DNA of 64,000 nt. Source: Gremmenia infestans. Its lineage: Eukaryota; Ascomycota; Leotiomycetes; Helotiales; Hamatocanthoscyphaceae. Below, piece after piece: positions 34,076 to 45,671 of the stretch (its first letter is position 1; every line of letters begins with the position of its first letter). Location of the stretch: positions 558,001 through 622,000 of the forward strand of contig JAFEVB010000023.1 in NCBI GenBank assembly GCA_032629725.1. Reading direction: 5' to 3'. Under the pieces are notes generated by a model. It saw only the letters and a list, made by a program, of their open reading frames with translations. It did not search any database and was not told where the DNA came from. Made by a program: the position numbers and the translations under genes.

Positions 34076-36089
34076 TTAGTTGGGCCAAATATATGCGAGG
34101 ACAAGAAGTACGAACAGCTCTCTCTTGGCCAAGAACTCTAGCAAGAAAACGCCGGCAAATGCCAATCCTCCAAAGATAATCTGAGACTGATAGCCGAATT
34201 TGTAATGCGGGGCGTCATAAGTCGGGAAGAGAATTACTAGAATCATATATAAGTTGCCGTTAAGAGATGAGAATGAGTGTAAGCTACCTGGCAAGAATGC
34301 ATTAAACGAGTAGGTAAATATGTTCCCTGTTGCTACGAGGAGCTGTCGTAGTTCTGCATCATGCTGAGCGAATTCTTGGCCCCAAGACTGCCATTCTTTA
34401 GATTAGCAAGTGATGCCATTCTGCAAAAGCTACACTTACGATGACGATAGGTTGAGCAGCGGCTCCGACAAAAAGGAGGAAGTTGGAGAACATCAGAACC
34501 CCTTTGGGTAGATGCCACACACTCAGAAGTATATTCCCAACGGTGACAGTAATGATCAGGATTGACACAGTTGTCTTCCGTTTCGCAGTTCTGTCAGCAA
34601 AGATTCCCGACGCCAACGCAACAACAATACTGAGAGCCGCACCAGCAGTTGGAATGGTGTTGATGTTGACCACGCTGTAGCCTTCAGCTTTCAGCCAGAG
34701 ATTGAAATACGAGTTTCCGTAGTTCATCATTGCAACAGTCCTTCATTCCATCAGCTGAATTCTTGTCCTAGCGTGGAACACTTACAAGTATGGGAAGATG
34801 AAAGCCCATATATGCCAATCGAAATAGACTCTTCGGATAGCTCTGAGTGTAAGTCCAGTCGGAGCCGCTCTTCCAAACGATTCCATTCTCTCAAGCCCAT
34901 ATTTTCGATCCTGCCTTCATCAGCATAACCCCCATATGCATACTCGGTACGAAACTCTTACATCTTCAGTCAACCACCGCGCACGCGTATTGCTAGGTAA
35001 ATCTGGAATCGCATAAAAGCCCCAGAGTGCGATAGGAATGCTAATAATAGCATCGAAGATAAACAACCACCTCCATCCGGCCAATCCCCCAGCATCGTTC
35101 AAGCCCTTATACAGAGCCGCCTGCAGATATCCGCTAAACATGCTCGCTATTCCCTGAGCGTTTTCAAAGAGAGCCATCCGTTTTCCTATCTGTGTTGGCC
35201 CAAACCAGCTGCCCAAAAGCGTGGCATAGCCGGGAAAAGAGCAGGACTCCAGAAATCCTACGCAGAATCGTAATGCGTAGAGCTACGTACGCGCGCTCAG
35301 TACCTATTTGTACGAGTAAAGTGGTGTTTTTGATAGGCGACGTACCGTTTTGACGTCCTTTGCACCTGCCATTGCCATGACGAAGAACGACCAAGCTAGC
35401 TCGCAAGAGGGAATCCAGATTGAGGGTCTGACGTATTTCATCTGTATCATCCTGCAAAACGGAAATTTCAGTTTTCCTGGTCGAAGGGTATTTTGGAGTT
35501 GCTCGGTTAGCGAGTAATTAACTTACTGGGCTGGAACAGTACCGATAATAATACCAATGTTGAAGAAAGTTACAAGGTAATTTCTTTCATTTCCATATAG
35601 ATTCAGCTTGGTTTATTAGCACTAAGCTTTTACTTATTCAGAGGGACTCTATTACGTCTTTTTGCATCCCGCTAACAAATGCGTTGCCTAGTATAGATAG
35701 TCAGGGTGTGTTTTCAGACTATGAGTTTCACTTCTGCAAAACTTACTATAATTCGTTTGGTCGAGATACTTGATGAAGTAACCAAACATGATATACACAC
35801 TACAGACCGATAAGCCAAGGGTTGTGTCCCGAAGAGGTTTTACTTACAACAAATGAAGGTCTACTTTCTGTATATACTTCCGCTCCCGTGGATAGGCCAC
35901 GTAGGAATCCCAGAACAATTCCAGGAACCTTCTCCATAGCGATAACTTCTTTGGACTCTCTTGAGAATAGGCTTCTGATGAGAGAATGATTTGATTCTTG
36001 CTGTCCACGAGTTCAGGATTGGAAGTCGAAGCTCTAGAGGCTGGTGAGACATCAGAGTTGATGCTGGATGATGCATCTTGTTTTGCCAT
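34076..36089 (-). CDS. MFS permease, anion:cation symporter type (Fen2/Liz1/Dal5-like)
   Basis: Ten exons: 36089-35848, 35799-35747, 35687-35656, 35606-35527, 35451-35346, 35282-34962, 34910-34786, 34740-34440, 34387-34288 and 34236-34076, giving 506 residues (an in-frame ATG at 36116 would add nine). The spliced protein shows FGYFIKYLDQTNYSNAFVSGM in helix 1, IPSCELAWSFFVMAMAGAK, LYALRFCVGFLES, LLGSWFGPTQIGKRMALFENAQGIASMFSGYL and GWRWLFIFDAIISIPIALWGFYAIPD, the pattern of the Dal5/allantoate-pantothenate permease group. Twelve membrane helices are expected. Members import organic anions such as pantothenate, allantoate, nicotinate or sulfonates; the substrate cannot be read from sequence. 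It is divergently placed against a TauD-type dioxygenase, which suggests a shared promoter and possibly a shared substrate. Confidence 0.9.
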
Positions 36090-37165
36090 TGTAAGGGAGC
36101 GCAAGTCGATGTACACTATGGGGTCAATTTTCTTCCGTCAGAAATCCTCTGTCCTTTATCTTCGAATATTCCTGCCCGAGTCCAAACACAAAGTGGATTG
36201 ACATGGAGCGTTATCTGCCCTGCAGTTCAATGATAGCTCTTTTTAGATATCTTTGATTGGATATCTTGTATACTTGTTCAGTTGCCAGCACAAGAGTGGG
36301 CTGGAAAAATGATGGTGTAACATCTGGGAACATCGCATCATATGCAAGACGGCCAGAGGGTTTGTCAAGATCGATGTCGGGGTGACGAGGCTCGGTGTAG
36401 CCAATAGCACTGGTTCAAATCCCGGCACCTTTGATATTGTTTAAAGACAGATAGCAATAGAACTAATTCTCAAGTTTAACCTCTTCAGTTATTGCAAGTT
36501 TAGGGTGTTATCAACAAAGTGACTACGATGAGTTCTGATTGGCTGAAAGTCGAACTTCAACCCCCTCAAGCAATACAACCTCAAATCTCCCGAGTGTCAC
36601 TATTGCCACAGAATCTCAAGGGACAATCAAAGACTTCAGAATACAATAATCTTATCGAAAACGTGGGGGAGAATCTTGATTGGCCGTCACTTGGAAGTGA
36701 TATCCAAGGATTTACACCTCGCGTGCTTCTCCTCGCAACTTCGTCATGCCAAAAGTGGAGAGTCTCCAATCATGCCCCCTAAGCATACCATCGAATATCA
36801 CAGCAACAGACCGACATCCAGCATGGTTTACGAGTTACATTGTCCAGTGTGAAGAGCTTGCAGTCGAACTTGGCTTAAATGCAAGACCCGGACGTATCAC
36901 TTCGAACAAGCACCTATATCCGCCCCTCACTCTATTTTGCCCCACAAGATCACCTTTACTTGCTATAGCTTTGAATTTTAGGCAAGTTTCTTGGAAATAA
37001 ATACCCCGCGGGCTAGGAATGCAAAGTATCCGAATTACCTCAGACATCTCTCCGCGTTCTATCTCAGTTTAGTTTCTTGAAATTCATTCCACCGCATTTT
37101 CAAGGGAAGTAAGAGAGTTGCATACAATATTTGTTTATCAGAAAGCTCACATATCATTCTTCAAC
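36090..37165. promoter_or_regulatory. Divergent promoter region MFS permease / dioxygenase
   Basis: 1.08 kb head-to-head spacer that must drive both genes. A tRNA T-arm-like sequence lies near 36412-36429 (see rejected items). An 87-codon plus-strand frame at 36519-36782 has no motif I recognise. Confidence 0.55.
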
Positions 37166-38583
37166 ATGGGTGATGTGCTCGTCGAGACTGAAAAAGTCTC
37201 ATACAATGATGCAGCTTCAGCTGGGGATAGCACCGCATCTGTCCCTGCCCAGATTCCAACTGCAACATCAATAGACTATGCAAAGGAAAAGGTACGTACT
37301 ACTTCTTCAACATGCGATCGATATTGACCTTGTATTTAGTACAAATATGCGGCGTATCTTCCATACTCAACGCCAGGTCGGCAACCGCCTCTGGCAGAGT
37401 TTGTCCACGTGGATGTCGGACTGCGAGCAGATCCAGAGAAAAAGCGCTTGTTTGGCGCCCCAGGCACAGCCATCCAAGAAGTAACTCCAAACGTCGGAAC
37501 CGAAATCCGAGGCCTTCAACTAAGTCAGCTCCTTCCTGAGCAGCTGGATGATCTTGCGCTTCTGGCTGCAGAAAGAGGAGTCGTTATTTTCAAAGACCAG
37601 GACTTTGCAGATATTGGGCCGGAGAGACAAAAGAAGTACGGGGAGCATTTTGGACATCTCCATGTTCATCAGATGGGGATTCATATCAAGGACTACCCTC
37701 AGATACTTCCAGTCTATAGAGATGCAGAGTAGGAGGAATCACCCATCTGACAAGAGAATGAGACTTACGTAGCGCACAGAGCTGGAGCTGTCGACAGAGA
37801 AATCGTTAACAATGTGACGAGCGTCAAGTGGCACAGCGACATGACCTACGAAATGTAAGTTCCATTTTATCAAGGAAATTAGAACTCTTCTCAAAATATG
37901 ACAGAAACGGTATGGGAACTACGACCTTCTTCCCTCTCGATACGCCACCTTCGGGAGGAGATACCCTGTATTTATCAACTACAGCAGCATATAATGCTCT
38001 GTCCCCAATATTCCGGGAGAAACTTCATTCACTAAGTGCTATACATTCCGGGGTTCAGCAATACAATGTCACGGATGGTGAGAAACGTCATATCAGAGCA
38101 CCAATTGAAACTGTTCATCCAGTTGTTCGCACTCATCCGGTTAGCATGCCCCAACCTGCAACCAAGAAATCAAGTACTCACGAATCGAAGGTTACAAAAA
38201 CGAAATCATTATTCGTCAATCGGCTCTACACCAAGAAAGTAGTAGGCTTGAAAGAAGAAGAAAGCTGTAAATTACAAACCCTGTTACAATTGTTTACAGT
38301 CAGCTAATAATTCAGTTTATCTCCTCAATTTCCTATTCGACCACATCGAAAGAGGGCAGGATTGGCATCTCAGAGTCCACTGGACGCCAGGTACGGTAGT
38401 TGTATATGATAACCGCGTGACTCAGCAGTAAGTACCTTGCCAGCGCCTTTATTATTTGCTATAACTGACTCGTCGAGCTCGGCTTTGCGTGACTTCAAAG
38501 TTGAGCCAGCTAGGACGCGGCGCCATATGGTTCGGATCACTCCGCAGGGAGAGCGCCCAGTTTTTGTTGAGGCTTCTGAGTAG
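37166..38583 (+). CDS. TauD/TfdA-family Fe(II)/2-oxoglutarate dioxygenase (Jlp1-like)
   Basis: Seven exons: 37166-37291, 37340-37728, 37780-37854, 37905-38139, 38191-38266, 38316-38427 and 38478-38583, giving 372 residues. The iron-binding triad is complete: His190 and Asp192 (VKWHSDMTYE) and distal His338 (YDNRVTQHSALRDF). The 2-oxoglutarate-binding Arg is in the RTRRHMVRITP block (about 350-357). Other family blocks are GVVIFKDQDF, TFFPLDTPPSGGDTLYLS and VHWTPGTVVVYDN. Yeast Jlp1 uses this chemistry to release sulfite from sulfonates or taurine. Exon 4/5 junction: the 51-nt intron (38140-38190) has no stop and is divisible by three, so retention would insert 17 residues in frame; I prefer splicing because the joined HPVTKTKSLFVNR matches the family. 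Confidence 0.92.
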
Positions 38584-38991
38584 ACCGAGAATAAATGGTC
38601 TTTAGTTGCGCGTATCACATGGGGGATTTGACCTAGGCTTCGAGTGACAGTTACAAACTTAGAATCAATGAACATACTTCTGAAGTGATACCTGCTGCTT
38701 TATGGCATGCGTACTGAAACCTTTCAAACATACAATCATGTATACATGCTTAGATTTGAACGAAATTGCATCTCCTTTGAAATGTATCGCTGAATGCTAT
38801 GGCCCTTCCCCTTTTCGCTTACCCATAACTTGCCAGTCCATGGACGCAATATAGCCAAGCTTTTTGGGGAATATACTGTAATTGACGTACATGAAAAGTT
38901 AATATCCGACATGTTTGGGTTTTGTAGATACGCTGAGAATTTCGAACACGTCTCTCTTGCTAATGGTTGAAGCGAGATTAATCATATTTCG
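38584..38991. other. Convergent spacer dioxygenase/zinc-finger gene
   Basis: 408 nt between two stop codons, AT-rich, expected 3' UTRs. Nothing else seen. Confidence 0.5.
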
Positions 38992-41900
38992 TCAGCTTCC
39001 AACCACCTGAACAGCACTCTTCTCTGGAATTCCGGCCAGAGGATCCGGCGCAATGGCAGCCGGTGCAATGACCGCCAATACACAATCATTAAGGTGCTCG
39101 TAAAACGCCTGTGGTCCACTATATTCCTTCTTACAAATCGAACACTTTCCCTTCCTCCCCTCCTCCCTCCCCAACTCTACTGGATCCGAATCCACAGATT
39201 TCCACATATTTGGCGGTGTCTGATCCACGCGATGCACACTCGTCAAGTGCCTCTTCAGCACATCTGCTCGTGAGAAAGTCTTTTCTGTCGGTGTGTCTAC
39301 ACCAGGGCAGAAAGGACAGGCGACAACGCCTCTATAGTGCGAAAGCGTGTGTCGATTTTTGTCATACTTCCGGGCGAAACCTTTAGTGTGGTACTCGCAA
39401 CTTGTAATGGGACATTTCTCTGGACGTTCGTTTTGGTGGGTTACCATGTGTGCTTTGAGATTCGTGAATTGTCTTCCGCAGTCCGGGTATGGGCAACGTT
39501 GCAGTGGTGAAGCTTGGTAGCGCTCTGTAGCTTGCTGCTCCAAGTCTCCTGGAAGGATACCGGGAATTGGATTAAGATTGTTTGAAGCAGTTGTCGTATT
39601 CGTAGGTGCTAGATTATGATGCAGATGAGAAGACTGCGTCGTACGTTCATTGGCATCAACGAATCGTTCCTCATCGGCTGGAACTGGTCTCTTTTCGACG
39701 GGCTCTTCGATTTCCTTCAACCAATGTTTGAGTTCTGACATGGGCGGCCAGTCTCCTCCTTCGTTTCCCCTTTTCTTTGGCTTGAAATGAGCACGTCGAA
39801 GATGCGCAGCAGCGTTATAGTATGCACCGTAACTTTTCGGTTGAAGACAGGACTTGCAGTCTGATAACGACAGTTCTGGCAGTGGATGATTTCCGGGACC
39901 GGTAGGTTGAACACAAATCCACTTCTTAATCGTACTCTTGTGCTCACGATCTTCGTGTCTCCTTAACTCATGTTCTCCGCGAAATCCGTCAGGATAGTCT
40001 TCGCACGACTTGCAATATACACGGTCATGTTTTGGCTTTTGATATATGGGTTTATTGCTGATGGTGTTTGCCGTTGATGCGCCTTCCAGGGCCGCGTTGC
40101 CGGAAGTTAAGTGTTCCAAATTGAGATTTGACGATGCACTTAGATTTCTCTCTGATACTCTCGGATCTGATATTGACTCCGAACCTATTTTTGGGGATTG
40201 GGTTCTTATGCCGGCAGACTCTGGCCGGATGCCTAACCTGGAATGCTGATGCTGGACAGAGAATGTAGATACCAAGTCAAGACCCCCGTTTGCGAGTTCC
40301 ATAAGAAAATCTTTCGTCGTTTGTATGCCATGTTCTTCCCATCGATCTTTAAAGACCAGCAGTCTTAGTTCAGATAGTAATTCTCCGGACTCATAATGCA
40401 TGAAAGCAGCCTCGTCATCTAATAGTGAGGGAGTTGACCACATGAAAGTGCTGACAAGCGCTTTGTAGACGCTTTGGAGCGCAATATTGTTGGACTGCGT
40501 CCACTGAATTCCTTCGTCTCTTGCCAGTGAAACACCATCGCACAAGAAGTATATACTGGCATGCAGAAAGCACAACGCACAAAAGGTTGCAATCCAATCC
40601 TGGGGGTCCAAGGAGCTCCGCCGTAGTGTTATGTTATCAAATGATACCAAGAAATTTCGAGTACATTGATAAAGAATGCTATATCTGTCATACAGCGGAA
40701 GACCTTGAGTACGAAGTTCTTTGCTCCCCGATTGGTGGCTGCGACTAAAGATAAAAGCTTCGCGCATCATGTCTTTTGCGTGTGAAAGGACATGAAAATG
40801 TTTGAGCTCGATTTTGCGGGACAATGAAAGTCTAGCACTGAGGGCGAGCAGACTTAATATACTAGAGCCTTCTCCACATGTTTGTAGAAGCATGTATACT
40901 GGAGGTATAAGCGGTTGGTCCTGGGACCGAGCTTCAGCGTTTCCTAGCCATAAGAGCCCAAACTCGTCCTTGAGTTGAGCAGAATTGAGTCTCAGAGGAG
41001 ACTTCAATTTGCTTTTCCAATTCGCAATGAATCTTCTGCTGGCGGACCATGCAAATTCAGGTGGCGGCGGATTACGTGAATATTGATCTTGGATTGGTTG
41101 TCCATCTGAGTATTGTTAGCGCTGTGACTAGATAAAATTTCCCCTCATACCTGGGACTAAAATTTCCGCAAGGGAAGTAAGAGGCCCTCTGTAGCAACCT
41201 AAAACCTTCCAGTAATCACCATCCGCCAAGCTGTCTTGTTCCGGACAAAGTGAACAAGGGTCTCCAGCATCGCACTGATATGATTAGTTGTCTGATCGCA
41301 CAAGACTTCCGGATATAATTCAAAATAGGATATAGAGAACATGAAGAGGCAAAAAACAAGTTGGAACTATACAGATATTGTGAGGAAATGGAGTTCTAAG
41401 GAAGGGGCGTGGTGTAGGGGAGGGTTGAAAGGAACCTTACCTTCTTTTTCAATATTTTACACCTCAGACAAGGGCCCACTTCTCTCATTAATCTGGTATC
41501 ATCCAAAATTTCCGTACCAAGACGGACTCTTTTCGATGGATGCTGCGATTTGTCTTTTTGCAAGCTAACAACATGCTCCGAAGAGGCAGGATATTCAGGT
41601 ATGAATGAATAGGTGAGGTTGGAACGTGCAGAGTTCTTATTAGAGACCTCTTCTGCGACGGGCTGCATTCGTGCTGGTGCACTATATGGGGTAGTTGTGA
41701 TTTGGACTGTGTTTGGAATCCCTCGGGGGTTGATATCTCGGGACAGTACTGCCGAACTCTCCGAAAACTCCCTCCGAGGGCGACTGCCAGCAGGAAAAGG
41801 GTCATTGGTTGCTGTCGTTGGTTGATGTTGTTGCAACACATGATCAGGAAGCGTAGACGAGCTCTGGTGTTGTCCAGTACCGGGTAATGGCTCTGATATA

Positions 41901-42633
41901 TTTAGAGATAGGCTGCTTTGAGCCTGCGATGAAGATGCTGGCTCCTTGGGGATCTTATGGTGTTGCCGCTTGTGACTTTCCAAATCGTCCTTACCATCAA
42001 AGCCATATATATAATGTATACACCCAAGCTCCGAGCATTTGAGAGAGGGCATATATTTCAGATGCTGAGTAGCACCATCAGATGCCTTGGCTGTGAGGAC
42101 GGGGTCATATTCTTTTGCGTTCGTGCGAAGCCATTCCTCGAATCCAGGAGGTTGGACGGATTTCAGAGGAAATGCTCCTTTGTCAAAGAGATGGTTGACA
42201 GAAGGATAATCTCCTGATGACGATATATTAGTAATATCTTAGGTATAGAGAGATGTCATACTTGACTGGAGGCAGGTAGCCTCGAGGCATTCGCACCTGT
42301 ACTGTAGGAGCCGACATTCTTCTTCGGCGGACAAAACTACTATAGGAATACCTGAAAGTATGTTAGACTTTGCCCAAAGCGACCCAGTGCTTAATTACCT
42401 GATTTTCTCTGACAAGATGTCAATATCTTGTGTTTGTGGTTCAGCATAGCCAATTCCCTTTGGATATCTAAGCCATTTTGGGAGGGCAGCAAGGCCTTAA
42501 TCTCAGCTTGAATTCGAGCTTGTTGGTCCAAGAGAGCCTTCAGTCTGGCATCGGTTTCATCCAAAGAAGAAACATCTTGAGATCCGAGAGTAGCGATATT
42601 GTCACTGCTTGGATTCATCGATGATAGATCCAT
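38992..42633 (-). CDS. Large multi-zinc-finger transcription regulator
   Basis: Five exons: 42633-42399, 42351-42262, 42213-41441, 41274-41151 and 41105-38992, giving 1,111 residues. Residues 25-75 form a short coiled coil. A first C2H2-like finger (CSELGC ... HKRQHH) lies at about 170-200. Around 357-376, across an exon junction, is a cysteine cluster with spacing C-x2-C-x6-C-x5-C-x2-C (CLRCKILKKKCDAGDPCSLC), like Zn2Cys6 but with the sixth Cys only 16 residues on (WKVLGC) rather than 6-8. A long middle region follows. The C-terminal part, about 770-1040, has several C2H2 fingers (YCKSC ... HEDREH; CPYPDCGRQF ... HMVTH; CPFCPG ... HLTSVH). It is probably a DNA-binding regulator; targets unknown, but it sits next to the dioxygenase. 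Confidence 0.85.
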
Positions 42634-43500
42634 CTCGCCTTGCTTCGGTCATGAGCGTTCGTTATCTCAATATAGGCGAGATGAGAGGATAGAGAACAAA
42701 CATAGTCGGTGGATCGAGGTCGTAGGCTTTGTATTCGATTTCTAATTTGTGTTCAGCTCTTAGTGCTGCGCAATTCCCATGGGACATCACTGACTCGGCG
42801 TCGTAGATGAGGCGAGATGGTCATGGTCGTTCCAGTTTGGAGATCACGAGGCTGCGATGAACGGCAGGTTTCAGAAGACGTTAGCGCCCAGGGCTTGATC
42901 AGCGGCAAAGTCCGTAAAGCGACAAGTCTAAAGCAGCCTGAGTGTGATTGGGGATTGCAGTAAGGCGCAGGCATGGCGGCATGATAAACCTGGTTTAGCT
43001 CGTCAGCAGCGGTAGGCAGCAGGCTTTCAGGTCTTCGCCTTATAAATGCCCACCATCATGCAAGAAGCCTCCTCGCAGAAGCCAATCAAATACGCAGCAT
43101 GACCGACGCACAGGGCGAATGGTCACACTCCATGGCGGCTTCCGAATCGAGGAAATGCCGCACTCGCCTTGAACGCTAACCTGATTCGTTACTCCTGAAC
43201 ATATTTCAAGCAGCAAGAGTTGAGACTTCTCAAAGGACCAATGATCTCCTCTACTCAACGGAGAAGCATATTTCTTCGTACTATGCGAGTGCACCTGAAC
43301 CATAAAAAGTGATGGACGAAGCCCAGGGGGTTTTTGGGGTGGATGGCTCTCCCCCTTCTCGAGTTACCTTGCCTCTCTGAACCGTTTCCCTTATTGACTT
43401 CTGCTCTCTACACTCTTGCTTTCTGCTTTCCATACTCAAACAACCCACTTTCAGAAGTTAAAACATCATTGAGATTCTTTAAAAACATACGCTTCTTGCT
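42634..43500. promoter_or_regulatory. Divergent promoter region zinc-finger gene / membrane protein
   Basis: 867 nt head-to-head spacer. Plus-strand sequence before 43501 is pyrimidine-rich, as a fungal leader. Open frames inside (for example 43040-43303 minus and 43334-43615 plus) have no recognised motif. Confidence 0.5.
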
Positions 43501-44212
43501 ATGTTTCCATTTCTTGACATTCTATGGCCCGATGGGATCTCCGACTCTTCGGGTAGCAACCCCCAGCGATTGGACAAGGCTGTTTACGCAGCGACTATGG
43601 TGCAAGTACTCATAGTTGCGATTGTCTTCTGTTTAATATATGCCTGTTTGAGAATGGGCAGGGTAAACCCCAATGTTGGTGTGGAATCAGATCGTATGCA
43701 CTTTCCTCTCTTCACCACCTTCAGCATCGTTTCTTCTGCAACCCCAAGAGGAGCAATAAAAGTGTTGACAATTTTCAACAGAGTATTCACTCATTGATTC
43801 AAGACCGGTAGAGAATTCAGAGTTCACTAAAGCTCTGGTTCTGCCTCCCATTCTCATCCCATCGATGGACCACATCGACAGCTTTAAACCTTCCACTGAG
43901 ATCCACCATCCCTCAACGACATCGCAGCTCAGTCTCGACTTGAGATGTATTATCCCTAGCCCTCGCATCGATGTCTTCTTGTTAGACTCGCCCACATCAC
44001 ACTCTCACGCTACAACGCCATACCCGCATACCGGGATCGGCTCTCAATTCGATAGCATTGATATCAAACAAGAACAAAACACGAACATCACGATGACACT
44101 TGAGATTGACGAAGAGCTTGACTTGAGCATAATCGAACCTTTGGACGCAGACGCCCTCTCATCCTTGATGAGGAAGCAAAGTGAGGATGTTTGGGACTTC
44201 ATGGACATCTAG
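43501..44212 (+). CDS. Predicted single-span membrane protein of unknown function
   Basis: Two exons, 43501-43693 and 43782-44212, giving 207 residues in frame; the intron runs from GTATGC to CAACAG. One hydrophobic helix lies at about residues 30-50 (AATMVQVLIVAIVFCLIYACL) after a short Asp/Pro-containing head with no signal-cleavage site. The C-terminal 155 residues are polar: a Ser/Thr/His-rich part, then an acidic end (TLEIDEELDLSIIEPLDADALSSL, finishing DVWDFMDI). I do not recognise a family. The joined frame staying open for 143 codons after the splice supports it being real. It is divergent from the zinc-finger regulator. Confidence 0.62.
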
Positions 44213-45671
44213 GTTGCGGAGCCAAAATTCACACGGCAGGAATCAGACAAAGGGATCGCTACTTCTCAATTTCGAAAATACGTTCACTTAGATTCACTTG
44301 TTCCTGCTTTACGGGCTTACGGGCATGTTTTACCTCCCATCCATAACTATCTCACTTCCTTTCTTAACACCCATCACGACCAACAAAGAAGCTAAAACTT
44401 CCTCCCTACCTTCTTCTTCCCAATGGTCACTGCCTACCTAGCTTCCCTGTCCGACCCTCAGCTTCCGACTGCCTCAATTTGGGGCTCAAAACTTCTTAGC
44501 TACCATCTACCTCTTGTCATATCTGATGTCCTTCCCCTCTAAACCATCACGCTCAACCGACTTTCCCATACCCTCCCCCCCCTCCCCCCCCCCTCCTCTT
44601 AACACCACATATTAACGACCAATCACCCTTATTCCCACCACAACACAACACAAAACCGTAAACAACACCCTTCCCATATTCTAACCTATCCTCCGACTTC
44701 CAAGAAAGACTTCTATCCCACTGTTTCCCACTCCATTCCATCCCAACAAACCCCATCCCAACCTACTATATATACAACATACCACCACAGAGACAGCGCC
44801 AGAAAGAGAAACTTTAATATCCCTGGCTCTCACTTGATCTTCCACTTCCACCTCTACTTCCACCCCCACCTACACTACAGTACGATCTCACATTAACACA
44901 CTCTCTCTTAGAGACCTAACACAATACTCGGTAAATACAACAAAAATAACCCAAACCAAACAAAGACAAGTTAAAAAAACAAAAGCCAAACGAATAGTTT
45001 ATGTACTGTACACCTCCATATATTGAAATCTCTATCTACATAACCTAACCTCCATCTCACAATTCAAGAAAGAATACAGTAAAGTTAGGTATTGATAATG
45101 ATAGTAATAGGAATAAGCAGACTGTCAGTCTCAATCTGCATGTAATCTTACTGTATACACCACCCCACCTCACCTCACGCACAACCGCACAACCAATTAT
45201 ACCACAAGGACCTAGAAAACCTCAGTTACTCGCATACTCGTACAGGGAATTCATTCAATCAAACATCAGGATAATCAATCAACACTGTAGTACACACATA
45301 AAATATACAATTCATTCATCTCAAGCTACCATACCATGTTATGCTACGCCATGCCAGTTCAATTCAGTTCGATCGATTCAGTTCCATTGTGTAATAAATT
45401 ATCAATTCATACTCCATAACCCATCCGTCCATCCACCCATCTCCCTCCCTCCAAACCAACCCATTCGGAATAGATACGATAGATACCCAATAACCCACTC
45501 GCCCGCTCATTCACGGGCAAGTACTGTGTTGCGCTTTTCTATGACATACTATTATTACAATAAAGTATTTGTTTCTTCTAGTCAGACAATAAAGGGGAAT
45601 AAGAGAGTTTGGTTTGGTTGGGGGTTCTTCTTTCTGTTTCGAGGGCATCAGGTAAGGTCCCTAAGTAAGAT
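44213..45671. other. Gene-free convergent region
   Basis: 1.46 kb between two stop codons, strongly C/A/T-rich and G-poor on the plus strand, with poly-C runs near 44575-44600 and many short AT repeats. No open frame worth calling. Confidence 0.6.

Noticed and set aside
36370..36440. Possible tRNA: a T-arm-like string with GGTTCAAATCCCGG followed by CACC on the plus strand
   Set aside because: The B-box resemblance is good, but I cannot pair an acceptor stem, D-arm or anticodon arm at the right distance upstream. The best partner for the 3' part lies only about 55 nt away. A covariance-model scan (tRNAscan-SE) would decide; at most it is a tRNA fragment.
36519..36782. 87-codon plus-strand frame in the permease/dioxygenase promoter
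   Set aside because: No recognisable motif and no plausible extension by splicing; left as part of the divergent promoter.
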